DNA of 51,734 nt from Zestomicrobium sp964482405 (GTDB taxonomy: Archaea > Thermoproteota > Thermoprotei_A > Sulfolobales > NBVN01): the NCBI GenBank assembly GCA_964482405.1, contig CAYZXH010000005.1, forward strand, positions 1 through 51,734. The letters run 5' to 3'. Both the position numbers and the translations under genes were made by a program. The notes below the pieces were generated by a model. The model had not been told where the DNA came from and searched no databases. It saw only the letters and a list, made by a program, of their open reading frames with translations. Below, in pieces: positions 8,268 to 15,029 of this stretch. Positions within the stretch are counted from its first letter, which is position 1, and each line of letters opens with the position of its first letter.

Positions 8268-8942
8268 TCAAGCCTTGTAGAAGTTGAGAATCTCCATAAT
8301 CCTCATTATCTCAGGACCTGTAGTGAGCTCACCCACCACTGCCCCATTATTATTAGCTACCAAACCCACCTTAACGAACCCGACGCCGAAATTCACCGTG
8401 GCCGTACCGACCCTCACACCAAACAACGATTCAACATACTTCAGCTCTGCACTACTTAAATCCGGGTGGAAAACCCCGCTGAAGTCGTTGAGGACGCCTA
8501 GTGAGCCGACCGTAGGTATCTTAGCTAGAGCACCCTTCCTAACAGAAGGAACACCTAACTCACTCCTTATTAACTCAGCCTCACTATCGCTTAACTCAGG
8601 ATGAAGCAACGCGAACTTATTATTGGCTAGTATGACGTTACCTAACGCGGTGAAGGTCGTTTGAACTATCTTAGCCGGGATCCCGGCACTCCTCAACTTA
8701 TCTAACTCCTCCTCCTTAGCGGTCTTCGGCAACAACACTGCCTTATCGTTGCCCGCCACGAACACACCCAATAACGTTGAGTCAGCTACCCTAGCCTCCA
8801 CGACGTCCGTGCCTAAAACCTCCCTCAAAACCTTCTTAACACTACCCTCAACACCCTCTGGAACCAACGTCACGTTATTGTTGGTGAATATGTAGACCCC
8901 TATGTTAGGATTGCCGAAAACCCTAAGCTTCTCTAGAGGCAT
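8268..8942 (-). CDS. eif6: Translation initiation factor 6 (aIF6)
   Basis: A 224-residue aIF6, which binds the 50S subunit and blocks joining of 30S until release. It shows the fivefold repeated pseudosymmetric pattern (IFTNNN..LVP, VAGNDKAVLLPK, ILANNKFALLHP, ANNNGAVVG). I place the start at the ATG of 'MPLEKLRVFGNP' (8942), 17 bases after the L31e stop and behind a GAGGT site. The longer reading frame starting at 8990 would overlap L31e by 32 bases and add 16 unconserved residues; the shorter form has the usual family length of about 220-227. Confidence 0.95.
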   Translation of the reverse strand: MPLEKLRVFGNPNIGVYIFTNNNVTLVPEGVEGSVKKVLREVLGTDVVEARVADSTLLGVFVAGNDKAVLLPKTAKEEELDKLRSAGIPAKIVQTTFTALGNVILANNKFALLHPELSDSEAELIRSELGVPSVRKGALAKIPTVGSLGVLNDFSGVFHPDLSSAELKYVESLFGVRVGTATVNFGVGFVKVGLVANNNGAVVGELTTGPEIMRIMEILNFYKA

Positions 8943-8958
8943 GAAATAACCTCGCGAA

Positions 8959-9261
8959 CTACTTGCTCTCCCCAGTAGCTCCCCGCTCAACTACCTGAAC
9001 AGCTAGTGAGGCCTTAACGACCTTACCCTCATCATCTATTTTAGTAACGCAGACAGCGATCCTCGCGGGCAGGTTCTCAGAACTCCTTGAGAGAATGAAC
9101 TCGTTGATCGAGGCGTCTAGAATCACCTTCTCAGCCTTAGTATGCCTCTTAATGAACTCGCGTACATATCTTAAAGCCCTGAAATTCCTTCTAGTCAAGC
9201 CAGTCCACTTAAGCCTGTTAAGATTCACCACGTATATAGTTCCCTCAACCAACCCACACAC
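8959..9261 (-). CDS. rpl31e: 50S ribosomal protein L31e
   Basis: About 100 residues. The core 'GTIYVVNLNRLKWTGLTRRNFRALRYVREFIKRH' followed by 'VILDASINEFI' is the L31e fold that lies near the polypeptide exit tunnel. The maximal GTG start (9261) follows the L39e stop almost directly; a TTG three codons later (9252) has a well-placed GAGGTG six bases upstream and may be the real start. The C terminus extends slightly past the usual end with 'VVERGATGESK'. Part of the S19e-PDCD5-L39e-L31e-aIF6 operon. Confidence 0.95.
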   Translation of the reverse strand: MCGLVEGTIYVVNLNRLKWTGLTRRNFRALRYVREFIKRHTKAEKVILDASINEFILSRSSENLPARIAVCVTKIDDEGKVVKASLAVQVVERGATGESK

Positions 9262-9262
9262 C

Positions 9263-9427
9263 TCACACGTTCTTCAACTTACTTCTCCTCCAATGCCTTA
9301 ACCTAGGTCTCCACGCAACCTTCCTTAAAGTCTTCACGACGACCCATATAGGTATTGCGCGGTTACTCTTGGCCTCACTAGCTAAACGTAACTTCCTAGC
9401 CACGTGCTTAGCTCTAGCCACCACCAT
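9263..9427 (-). CDS. rpl39e: 50S ribosomal protein L39e
   Basis: A 54-residue, very basic protein. After the start it reads ARAKHVARKLRLASEAKSNR and then IPIWVVVKTLRKVAWRPRLRHWRRSK, the near-invariant L39e sequence with its conserved Trp and Arg cluster. L39e lines the ribosomal exit tunnel. The ATG overlaps the PDCD5 stop (ATGA, 9427). The C-terminal LKNV after the usual SK ending is a small extension. Confidence 0.95.
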   Translation of the reverse strand: MVVARAKHVARKLRLASEAKSNRAIPIWVVVKTLRKVAWRPRLRHWRRSKLKNV

Positions 9428-9780
9428 CACCTCTTCTCCTTAAACGTGATCTTATACTCACGCCTAGTCCTCATGTCTACGGTGTAAAGAATTTCCTTCA
9501 ACAAGTCCTCGTCAATGAGTTCCTTTAACTGCCCTGAGAGAGCTAAGTTTATTATGTAGTCTTCGACAGCTCTAGCCAGCTCAGGCTTAACTAACTTCAC
9601 GTTAGCTAGCCTAGCCCTTGCTTCAGGAGTCATAACCCTACGCAGTATCTCCTGCCTCTGTGCCTCCCTAGCTGCTTCCTCCTCTCTCCTCCTAGCCTCT
9701 TCCTGCTTCCTGAGTAAAGCCTCCATCTGCCTCCTCTTAATCTCCTCTAACTCGGCGTCGTAGTACTCCTCACCCACCAC
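9427..9780 (-). CDS. DNA-binding protein, PDCD5/TFAR19 family
   Basis: A 117-residue protein of the archaeal PDCD5 family. An Arg/Glu-rich N-terminal helix (RRQMEALLRKQEEARRREEEA, shown here only in part as RRQMEALLRKQ) precedes the three-helix core with 'RRVMTPEARARLANVKLVKP' and 'AVEDYIINLALSGQL'. Archaeal homologues bind DNA in vitro; the cellular role is unclear. It lies between S19e and L39e, the standard archaeal neighbourhood. Confidence 0.92.
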   Translation of the reverse strand: MVGEEYYDAELEEIKRRQMEALLRKQEEARRREEEAAREAQRQEILRRVMTPEARARLANVKLVKPELARAVEDYIINLALSGQLKELIDEDLLKEILYTVDMRTRREYKITFKEKR

Positions 9781-9784
9781 TCAA

Positions 9785-10246
9785 TCACCCATACTTACTT
9801 AATTCAGGCCTAGACTCAACCAACTTCTTGAAGACCTCGCTAGCTATGGAGTCCATCAAAGACTTCCCAGAGGGAGATAAGGTCCTCCCCCTCCTACCAA
9901 CCTTCACGACTAGCCCGGCAGCCTCCAGCTGATGGAGTACGTGCCTGATTATGGAGCTCCCGCTCTTCCTAAAGTGAGGGGGTGCAGACCCCCTCCTCTT
10001 AAGTCCGCCGTAAACATTCCTGAGAGTACCAACACCAACAGGCTCCCCGCTCACGTAGAGCTTCCTCAAAACACTGGCAGCCCTCAAATACCACCAATCA
10101 GTATTATCAGGTACTCTCTCCTTATGAGGGCCTGTCTTAACGAACAAAGCCCACTCAGGAGGCCTCACAGACTTCACGTTCTCCTTCAAATACTTAGCTA
10201 ACTCCTCAATAAACATGTTCGCAGGCACTTCCTTAACGTTCACCAC
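9785..10246 (-). CDS. rps19e: 30S ribosomal protein S19e
   Basis: A 153-residue S19e with 'VPANMFIEELAKYLKENVK' at the N terminus, the conserved 'WWYLRAASVLRKLYV', 'GVGTLRNVYGGLKRRGSAPPHFRKSGSS', and 'LHQLEAAGLVVK'. S19e is needed for maturation of the 3' end of small-subunit rRNA in eukaryotes and belongs to the 30S head. It is the first gene of its operon; an A/T-rich TATA-like stretch (AGCTTAATAAAA, minus strand) lies about 40-55 bases upstream. Confidence 0.97.
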   Translation of the reverse strand: MVNVKEVPANMFIEELAKYLKENVKSVRPPEWALFVKTGPHKERVPDNTDWWYLRAASVLRKLYVSGEPVGVGTLRNVYGGLKRRGSAPPHFRKSGSSIIRHVLHQLEAAGLVVKVGRRGRTLSPSGKSLMDSIASEVFKKLVESRPELSKYG

Positions 10247-10334
10247 GCTAGCACTCCACCTCCTAACAAATTAAGTGTTGGGTTTTATTAAGCTTTATCA
10301 TACCTGAAAGAAGCTCGAAAAACTCGGAACTTGG

Positions 10335-10424
10335 TGCGGCGGCCGGGATTCGAACCCGGGATCTCCGGCGTTCTACGGATGCCTTGGAAGGCCGGCGTCC
10401 TGATCCAGGCTAGACGACCGCCGC
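10335..10424 (-). tRNA. tRNA-Gly (anticodon TCC), with 14-nt intron
   Basis: Acceptor stem GCGGCGG/CCGCCGC, T arm CCGGG-TTCGAAT-CCCGG, discriminator A followed by an encoded CCA (10332-10334). The anticodon stem CCGGC/GCCGG is interrupted after base 37: loop CTTCCA is followed by a 14-nt intron (10371-10384) and then C38. This is the canonical 37/38 archaeal intron site. Anticodon TCC decodes GGA. A TATA-like ATTTATATT lies upstream on the minus strand, in the gap shared with the divergent archease gene. Confidence 0.95.
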
Positions 10425-10527
10425 CAAATAATAGAAAACAGACCCACAATATAAATCTTAACAAGACCGTCCGCTGAAGCCCACATACTCTTATTATTGA
10501 CGGAGACTTCATAAATGGGGGTGTGGT

Positions 10528-10989
10528 GTGGGGGGAACCTCTTGCGGAGGCTATAAGTTCCTGGAGCACACGGCTGACGCGTACTTCGAGGCATCAGGAA
10601 AAACCCTTGAGGAGGCTTTCGAATACGCGGGTAAGGCACTATTCGAGACAATGCTGAACACATCTAAAGTCGAGTGCAGAACAAGGAAACTAGTAGTTGA
10701 TAGCGGCATAGACGCGTACAACGCGCTCTACAGGTGGTTAGAGGACCTACTTATAATATATAACGTTGAGAGACTAGCCTTCACCCAATTCAAGATAGTG
10801 TTCGATAGGAAGGTGAGGGATCCCTCAGAACTGAGCAAACCACTCAGGTTCTTAGGCGAGGCCTGCGGGGAGGAGGTAAACTCGGAAAAACACGAAGTCA
10901 GGAACGAGGTTAAGGCAGTCACCTACTCACTAATGAAGATAGTTAAGGAAAACGATTGCTGGTACGTGAGCACAGTGCTAGACCTCTGA
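10528..10989 (+). CDS. Archease
   Basis: A 153-residue archease, the cofactor that speeds guanylylation and turnover of the RtcB tRNA ligase. The family start 'YKFLEHTADAYFEASGKTLEEAFEYAGKALFETM' contains the conserved metal-binding Asp (HTADAYFEA). The end '...CWYVSTVLDL' supplies the conserved terminal Asp. It starts at GTG (10528); the ATG at 10515 is out of frame. It is transcribed divergently from intron-containing tRNA-Gly, and three more intron-bearing tRNA genes lie in this window, so splicing demand is clear. A remnant motif begins at its stop codon (see the feature at 10986). Confidence 0.95.
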   Translation: MGGTSCGGYKFLEHTADAYFEASGKTLEEAFEYAGKALFETMLNTSKVECRTRKLVVDSGIDAYNALYRWLEDLLIIYNVERLAFTQFKIVFDRKVRDPSELSKPLRFLGEACGEEVNSEKHEVRNEVKAVTYSLMKIVKENDCWYVSTVLDL

Positions 10990-11028
10990 CCTCCTCCCTG
11001 CCCTGAAGAGCGAGGCTTTCAGTTGTAA
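10986..11028 (-). mobile_element. Orphan IS200/IS605-type right-end (omega-RNA-like) motif, copy A
   Basis: On the minus strand this reads TTACAACTGAAAGCCTCG, then a C(T)C-TTCA-GGG hairpin, then AGGGAGGAGGTCAG. I recognise this as the conserved sequence found just after tnpB in many archaeal IS200/IS605-type elements, which forms the 3' part of the omega RNA. The hairpin stem is weakened (CGCTC against GGGCA). No tnpA or tnpB reading frame is nearby. Two related copies lie at 11924-11963 and 31535-31572. The terminal CTGACCTCC overlaps the archease stop codon. Confidence 0.6.
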
Positions 11029-11074
11029 CACACTTATTTAAGCAATTCACGCCTAGTTAATTCCGGGCGCGCTC

Positions 11075-11761
11075 ATGAGTTTAGTTAGGGTAGTAATCGC
11101 TGAGGCATCGCTAGAGTTAGTTCCGAGAGAGATCTGCGACCACGCCGCAGTAGTTAAGAGTGCCAGACTCAGGAATAAGAAACCTGCTGAGATTCTCCTA
11201 GATAAGTCGATACATTACCACGCGATGAAGGACCTCCCGGACTCCTCGAAGAGGGGTAGGCCGGACATAGTGCATGTGACACTGCTCGAGATGCTGTCCT
11301 CACCGCTGAACATAGAGGGCAAGCTCCAGGTCATCATACATACTTACGGGGATTACGTCATAGAGGTAGACCCTAAGACACGCATACCAAGAAACTACAA
11401 CAGGTTTGTCGGCTTGATGGAGCAGTTATTTAAGGAGGGCTCGGTACCGCCGGGAGCTAAAAAACCTCTCCTCAAGCTATACCCCTCAACCGTGACAAGC
11501 CTACTCAGGAAGCTAGGTGTTCCAGGCCTAATACTACTAGACGAGAAGGGGGTGATCGCAAGCCCTAAGAACGTCTGCAGGGAAGCTCTTGAGAAGGGAT
11601 TGCCGATAGCCATAGGGGGCTTCCCACACGGGGAATTCTCCAACGAGGTAATCGCCAACGCGGTGAGCACATACTCCATATACCACAAACCACTAGATAC
11701 TTGGGCAGTCGCTTCAATAATTATCCACGCCTGCGAGGAGCTACTCAAGATAATCCTGTGA
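11075..11761 (+). CDS. nep1: Ribosomal RNA small subunit pseudouridine methyltransferase Nep1
   Basis: A 228-residue SPOUT-class methyltransferase of the Nep1/Emg1 family, which N1-methylates a pseudouridine in the 16S decoding region and aids 30S assembly. Diagnostic stretches are 'SKRGRPDIVHVTLLEMLSSPLN', 'VIIHTYGDYVIEV', 'NYNRFVGLMEQLF' and the C-terminal knot 'IAIGGFPHGEFS'. The ATG lies about 35 bases downstream of a CTTATTTAAG TATA element (11032-11041). The gene ends 6 bases before convergent tRNA-Phe. Confidence 0.96.
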   Translation: MSLVRVVIAEASLELVPREICDHAAVVKSARLRNKKPAEILLDKSIHYHAMKDLPDSSKRGRPDIVHVTLLEMLSSPLNIEGKLQVIIHTYGDYVIEVDPKTRIPRNYNRFVGLMEQLFKEGSVPPGAKKPLLKLYPSTVTSLLRKLGVPGLILLDEKGVIASPKNVCREALEKGLPIAIGGFPHGEFSNEVIANAVSTYSIYHKPLDTWAVASIIIHACEELLKIIL

Positions 11762-11767
11762 GTTTTA

Positions 11768-11852
11768 TGCCGCCGCGGGGATTTGAACCCCGGACACCCC
11801 GGTCTCCGAGAAGCCTTCAGCCGGGTGCTCTCCCGGGCTGAGCTACGGCGGC
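11768..11852 (-). tRNA. tRNA-Phe (anticodon GAA), with 11-nt intron
   Basis: Acceptor GCCGCCG/CGGCGGC, D stem GCTC/GAGC, anticodon stem CCCGG/CCGGG, T arm CGGGG-TTCAAAT-CCCCG, discriminator A with no encoded CCA. After CTGAAG (bases 32-37) an 11-nt intron (11804-11814) precedes A38, the canonical position. The mature length is 74. The anticodon GAA identifies Phe. Confidence 0.95.
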
Positions 11853-11923
11853 CCAATAATAAATTTTCTCAGGATTATTTAAAGCTTTCACACGTCTGTG
11901 AAGACCCGTGTTGGGATGAGTCA

Positions 11924-11963
11924 CTGACCTCCTCCCAGTCCTAAAGGGCGAGGCTTTCAGTTC
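11924..11963 (-). mobile_element. Orphan IS200/IS605-type right-end (omega-RNA-like) motif, copy B
   Basis: On the minus strand, directly at the htrA stop codon: TGAACTGAAAGCCTCGCCC-TTTA-GGACTGGGAGGAGGTCAG in segments. It shares CTGAAAGCCTCGC and GGGAGGAGGTCAG with copy A at 10986. The loop is TTTA and the 3' stem strand has diverged (GGACT), so hairpin pairing is partly lost. No transposase or tnpB gene accompanies it. It could be a decayed element end, or it may now act as the 3' end of the htrA transcript. Confidence 0.6.
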
Positions 11964-12903
11964 AGTAAACCCTCTCCACGACGGGTGGCACACACTTGCT
12001 TATCATTTTATGACCTCTGAAGATCTTGAGATTAACACACTCGGAACCTATGCTCTCCTCTACTGCAGCCCTCAAATCACTTACCTTCCTCACAGGCTTG
12101 TTATTTGCTTCAACTATTATGTCGCCTATCGCTAGCCCGTGCTTGTCTGCCGGGGAGCCAGGAACTATATTAACTATCACGACGCCCTCGCTGACGGGTA
12201 GTTCGTAGAGCTTGACGGCCTCCTCCGTTAACGGGGTTACGTAAACACCTAGCCAAGCCCTAACAACCGCGCCGAATTCCTCAATCATCTGGATAAACCT
12301 CTTAACGGTGTTTATTGGTATCGCGAAGCCTATTCCCTGAGCGTAAGGTATTATGGCTGTAGCAACCCCGACAGCCTCGCCGTCAACGTTTATTAAGGGA
12401 CCGCCACTGTTGCCAGGGTTTATTGCTGCGTCAGTCTGAACCAAGTCCTCCAACACGATGTTCTCCCCCGCTATAGTTCTCCCTAAAGCGCTCACAACAC
12501 CCATAGAGACTGAGGGACCGGGCAGGCCTAGGGGGGAGCCGATCGCGAAGACTAAATCACCTACCTTAAGCTTATCTGAATCACCTAAAGGTAGGGGCTC
12601 AGTATCCCTCAAACCAACCCTGAGTAAGGCTAGGTCCCTGAAGGGGTCGACGACGAGCACCTTAGCCCTCTCCTTCCCATACCTAGGAACTAAGACCACG
12701 ACCTCCCTAGCGTTCATGACTACGTGAGCGTTAGTGACTATTAAGCCGGGCTTCACGAAGAACCCTGACCCAGCACCCCTAACCTCCCTGTACCTAAAGA
12801 ATATGTCTATGCTGGGAACTATGGTGAAGACCGTGACAACACTCTTAGAAGCCGACGTAATTAAGTCCGAGATCTTAGAACTAAACTCCCTTAACTCCAA
12901 CAT
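11962..12903 (-). CDS. HtrA/DegP-type serine protease with PDZ domain
   Basis: A 313-residue S1C-family serine protease. The catalytic triad is visible: H60 in TNAHVV, D89 in DPFRDLALLRV, and S165 in PGNSGGPL. One PDZ domain follows (about residues 215-300, with 'VIVNIVPGSPADKHGLAIGDIIVEANN'). There is no signal peptide and no clear membrane helix, so if the start is right it acts in the cytoplasm or leaves by another route; bacterial HtrA proteins are usually exported. It probably degrades or refolds damaged proteins. Monocistronic; it is divergent from the Rpp21 gene. Confidence 0.93.
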   Translation of the reverse strand: MLELREFSSKISDLITSASKSVVTVFTIVPSIDIFFRYREVRGAGSGFFVKPGLIVTNAHVVMNAREVVVLVPRYGKERAKVLVVDPFRDLALLRVGLRDTEPLPLGDSDKLKVGDLVFAIGSPLGLPGPSVSMGVVSALGRTIAGENIVLEDLVQTDAAINPGNSGGPLINVDGEAVGVATAIIPYAQGIGFAIPINTVKRFIQMIEEFGAVVRAWLGVYVTPLTEEAVKLYELPVSEGVVIVNIVPGSPADKHGLAIGDIIVEANNKPVRKVSDLRAAVEESIGSECVNLKIFRGHKMISKCVPPVVERVY

Positions 12904-13000
12904 ACCACCGTTAAGACATAGTGAATTAAGTTAATAAGGATTCGTAAAACCTAAAATGATGTTAGGGAAAACAACACGGCATGAGATATCGGTGGTTTAA

Positions 13001-13321
13001 GTGAGGAGAAGCTCCTTAATCAAGGACTTGGCTATACAGAGAGCTAAAATACTTTACGACACCTCAGTCAAGATGCTTAGGCAAGGCTTAGTGGAGGTAG
13101 CGAGGAAAGAGATAGAGACGGGGCTTAAACTCCTCCGCAAAGCCAGGGCGAGGAAGCCTTTAACTTATAGGAGGTACGTGTGCGAGAACTGCTTAATACC
13201 TTTAATACCGGGCTTAACGGCTAGGGTGAGGATAAGGGGTAATAGAAAGCAAGTTATAATAACTCTGACATGCTTACAATGTGGTTGGGTGATGAGAAAA
13301 CCTTGCAGGAAAAAGAAGTGA
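13001..13321 (+). CDS. rnp4: Ribonuclease P protein component 4 (Rpp21/Rpr2)
   Basis: A 106-residue basic protein with the Rpp21 layout: two N-terminal helices (residues 6-50) then a zinc ribbon built from CENC (near residue 60) and CLQC (near 90), with 'YRRYVC' leading into it. It is one of the archaeal RNase P proteins that, with the RNA, trims tRNA 5' leaders. GTG start behind GGTGG. The downstream YhbY-like gene overlaps its stop, and the pair runs up to tRNA-Glu on the opposite strand. Confidence 0.9.
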   Translation: MRRSSLIKDLAIQRAKILYDTSVKMLRQGLVEVARKEIETGLKLLRKARARKPLTYRRYVCENCLIPLIPGLTARVRIRGNRKQVIITLTCLQCGWVMRKPCRKKK

Positions 13322-13563
13322 AGAGAGTCTTGAGAGAGCCGGCTAGGGTTAGGGTGGGGAAAAGCGGGTTAAACGAGGGAGTCATAAGCGAGATACGCAG
13401 ACACCTAGAGAAAGAAGGGGTGGTGAAGGTCAAGGTACTTAAAACAGCACTGATAGAAACTGACATAAATGGGGTGGCTACCGAGACAGCTAAAAAACTA
13501 AACGCTGAATTAGTTGACGTGAGGGGGCACACCTTCACATTAAGGCGTAGGAAGCGGGAATAG
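13318..13563 (+). CDS. YhbY-like RNA-binding protein (CRM domain)
   Basis: A single CRM domain protein, about 82 residues from GTG 13318 (the frame opens at 13270, giving 97 residues). The motif 'VRVGKSGLNEGVISEIRRHLEKEGVVKVKVLK' with the basic GKSG loop (G-x-x-G type) is characteristic. Bacterial YhbY associates with pre-50S particles, and plant CRM proteins help intron splicing. I favour GTG 13318 because it overlaps the Rpp21 stop as GTGA and begins at the conserved domain edge; ATG 13270 or 13279 are alternatives. The stop codon abuts the 3' end of tRNA-Glu with no gap. Confidence 0.88.
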   Translation: MKRVLREPARVRVGKSGLNEGVISEIRRHLEKEGVVKVKVLKTALIETDINGVATETAKKLNAELVDVRGHTFTLRRRKRE

Positions 13564-13657
13564 TGCCGCGGCCGGGATTTGAACCCGGGTCACGGGCTTT
13601 CCACGCTTAACGCGGCTCGAGAGGCCCGCATACTTGACCGGGCTATACTACCGCGGC
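13564..13657 (-). tRNA. tRNA-Glu (anticodon CTC), with 19-nt intron
   Basis: Acceptor GCCGCGG/CCGCGGC, anticodon stem CGGGC/GCCCG, T arm CCGGG-TTCAAAT-CCCGG, discriminator A, no encoded CCA. The D stem uses G-U and U-G closing pairs, as seen in archaeal Glu and Asp tRNAs. Loop CTCTCG is followed by a 19-nt intron (13599-13617) and A38, the canonical 37/38 site; the intron can itself pair (CCGC with GCGTGG). Anticodon CTC decodes GAG. A CTTATAAGC TATA box lies upstream on the minus strand. It is convergent with, and touches, the YhbY-like gene. Confidence 0.95.
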
Positions 13658-13745
13658 GCCAAAACAAATAAAAAACAAGAGCTTATAAGTGTTTGTAGCA
13701 TGTACAACCACCTAGATTAGCCAGCCCGACCCGCCACACTAAACC

Positions 13746-14255
13746 TTATGTTACGGGACCCTCGTTACTAACCTGCTCTCTACCCTCGAACAATCGGCTT
13801 TCAGACGCAGGCTTCCTAAACTTCTTGTAAACGTAGCGCGTGAGTAATACGATGGTGATTATCTGCGGCAAATCTACGACGTAGGCTGAGCCGTTGACGC
13901 CTCTGAGCTCTATTAGTAGTGGGTAAGGTATTATCACTAAGCTCCTGCTGAACGCCTTGAGGAACACGTAGCTGTAGTAAGATACCACGAAAACACCGCA
14001 ACTAATCAAGAGCATCTTAGCTGTGTTTTCGTTCTGTTGAACAGTGTACAGGATCGCGATGACCACTAACGTAGTGAAGGAAGCGGCGTTAAGCACTGTG
14101 AAGAACCTCTGCAAAGCGTTTTCCTGAAACCCTAACATAGCTGACATCAAGTTAATCAATGTGAAGAAACCAGCAAATAATAGGAGGAAAACTATCAGGT
14201 AGGTTGGGTCTATCCGAAGCAGACGCGTTAACTCAGCATTTCCGGCACCGCTCAT
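13746..14255 (-). CDS. Hypothetical membrane protein (four predicted helices)
   Basis: A 169-residue protein I do not recognise. Hydrophobic stretches at about residues 18-42, 50-70, 79-101 and 124-143 suggest four membrane helices with both ends outside the bilayer; the C-terminal 25 residues are charged and Ser/Glu-rich. No catalytic motif is evident. It is monocistronic, with a TATA-like AATATATTAACGGG (minus strand) near 14307-14318 shared with the divergent methyltransferase gene. Confidence 0.6.
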   Translation of the reverse strand: MSGAGNAELTRLLRIDPTYLIVFLLLFAGFFTLINLMSAMLGFQENALQRFFTVLNAASFTTLVVIAILYTVQQNENTAKMLLISCGVFVVSYYSYVFLKAFSRSLVIIPYPLLIELRGVNGSAYVVDLPQIITIVLLTRYVYKKFRKPASESRLFEGREQVSNEGPVT

Positions 14256-14369
14256 CTCAACTCACTAGACCCTCTTCTCATCACGTCACTAAACAATTTG
14301 ATTACCCGTTAATATATTCTAATGAACTTAAGCAAGGTCATAGGTAGTTTCCTTGGGGAGCGTGATTTA

Positions 14370-15029
14370 ATGGAGTACGACTTAATAGCTGAGAGTTATA
14401 GGAGGAAGCCGTGGGAGATAGTAAGTAAAGCTGTAGGCAGTGAGACAACGTGGTTCGCTGACCTAGGTTCAGGTCCTGGACAACATTCCAGACACCTAGC
14501 TACCCTCAACGAGGTACTTAGAGGGGTCTTAATAGACGTCTCAGTTGAGATGATTCACAGAGCCCTTAAAGAGACTCCCGAGAACCTCTCACACAGGCTA
14601 TACCCCGTGTTAGCTGATATGAGAGAACTCCCTATGAGGTCAGACTCCACGGACTCACTACTCTTGATAGCTTCTCTTCACCACATAGTGCCGCGTGCTG
14701 ACCGCTTAAGAACGCTACGTGAGTGTCGCAGGGTCTTGAAGAAGAGAGGTCGGTTACTAGTAGTTGTGTGGGCTAGGTGGCAGAAACCATTAGTCTTCGA
14801 GGCCTTGAAGGACTTGCTAGCTTACGTCCTACGAAGGAAAGAGAGTTTCTGGGACATAATTAGGTGTTCTAGAGTTGCTTGCAGGACGTACCACCTTTAT
14901 AGTATTAGCGAGTTAGTTAAGGAACTTGAGGCAGCAGGCTTCAGAGTGATTGAGAAAGGAGTTTACGTGCCCGGGGGGATTAAGAGACCGCTAAACAAGA
15001 ATTACTACTGTCTAGCAATCAAGACCTAA
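14370..15029 (+). CDS. Class I SAM-dependent methyltransferase, Trm9/ALKBH8-like
   Basis: About 219 residues. Motif I 'FADLGSGPGQHSRHL' binds S-adenosylmethionine, followed by 'LIDVSVEMIHRA' (motif II), 'ADMRELPMRSDSTDSLLLIASLHHI' and 'LRECRRVLKKRGRLLVVVWARWQ'. The opening 'EYDLIAESYRRKPW' resembles Trm9 proteins, which methylate wobble-uridine side chains; that substrate is inference but fits the adjacent elp3, whose product acts on U34. The frame opens at ATG 14322, but a TATA-like element ends at about 14318, too close for that start, while ATG 14370 has GGGGAG upstream. It converges on elp3 with an 11-base overlap of the ends. Confidence 0.8.
   Translation: MEYDLIAESYRRKPWEIVSKAVGSETTWFADLGSGPGQHSRHLATLNEVLRGVLIDVSVEMIHRALKETPENLSHRLYPVLADMRELPMRSDSTDSLLLIASLHHIVPRADRLRTLRECRRVLKKRGRLLVVVWARWQKPLVFEALKDLLAYVLRRKESFWDIIRCSRVACRTYHLYSISELVKELEAAGFRVIEKGVYVPGGIKRPLNKNYYCLAIKT

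Noticed and set aside
8943..8990. Longer aIF6 N terminus
   Set aside because: It would overlap L31e by 32 bases, has no ribosome binding site and adds residues not found in the family.
10288..10663. Two minus-strand frames across tRNA-Gly
   Set aside because: They run through the tRNA gene and its promoter, and each has the composition of tRNA sequence, not of protein.
12903..13000. ATGATGT with nearby ATGAGAT as possible C and C' boxes
   Set aside because: No CTGA box lies at a suitable distance, so this is not a C/D sRNA; it is simply the divergent promoter region of htrA and rnp4.
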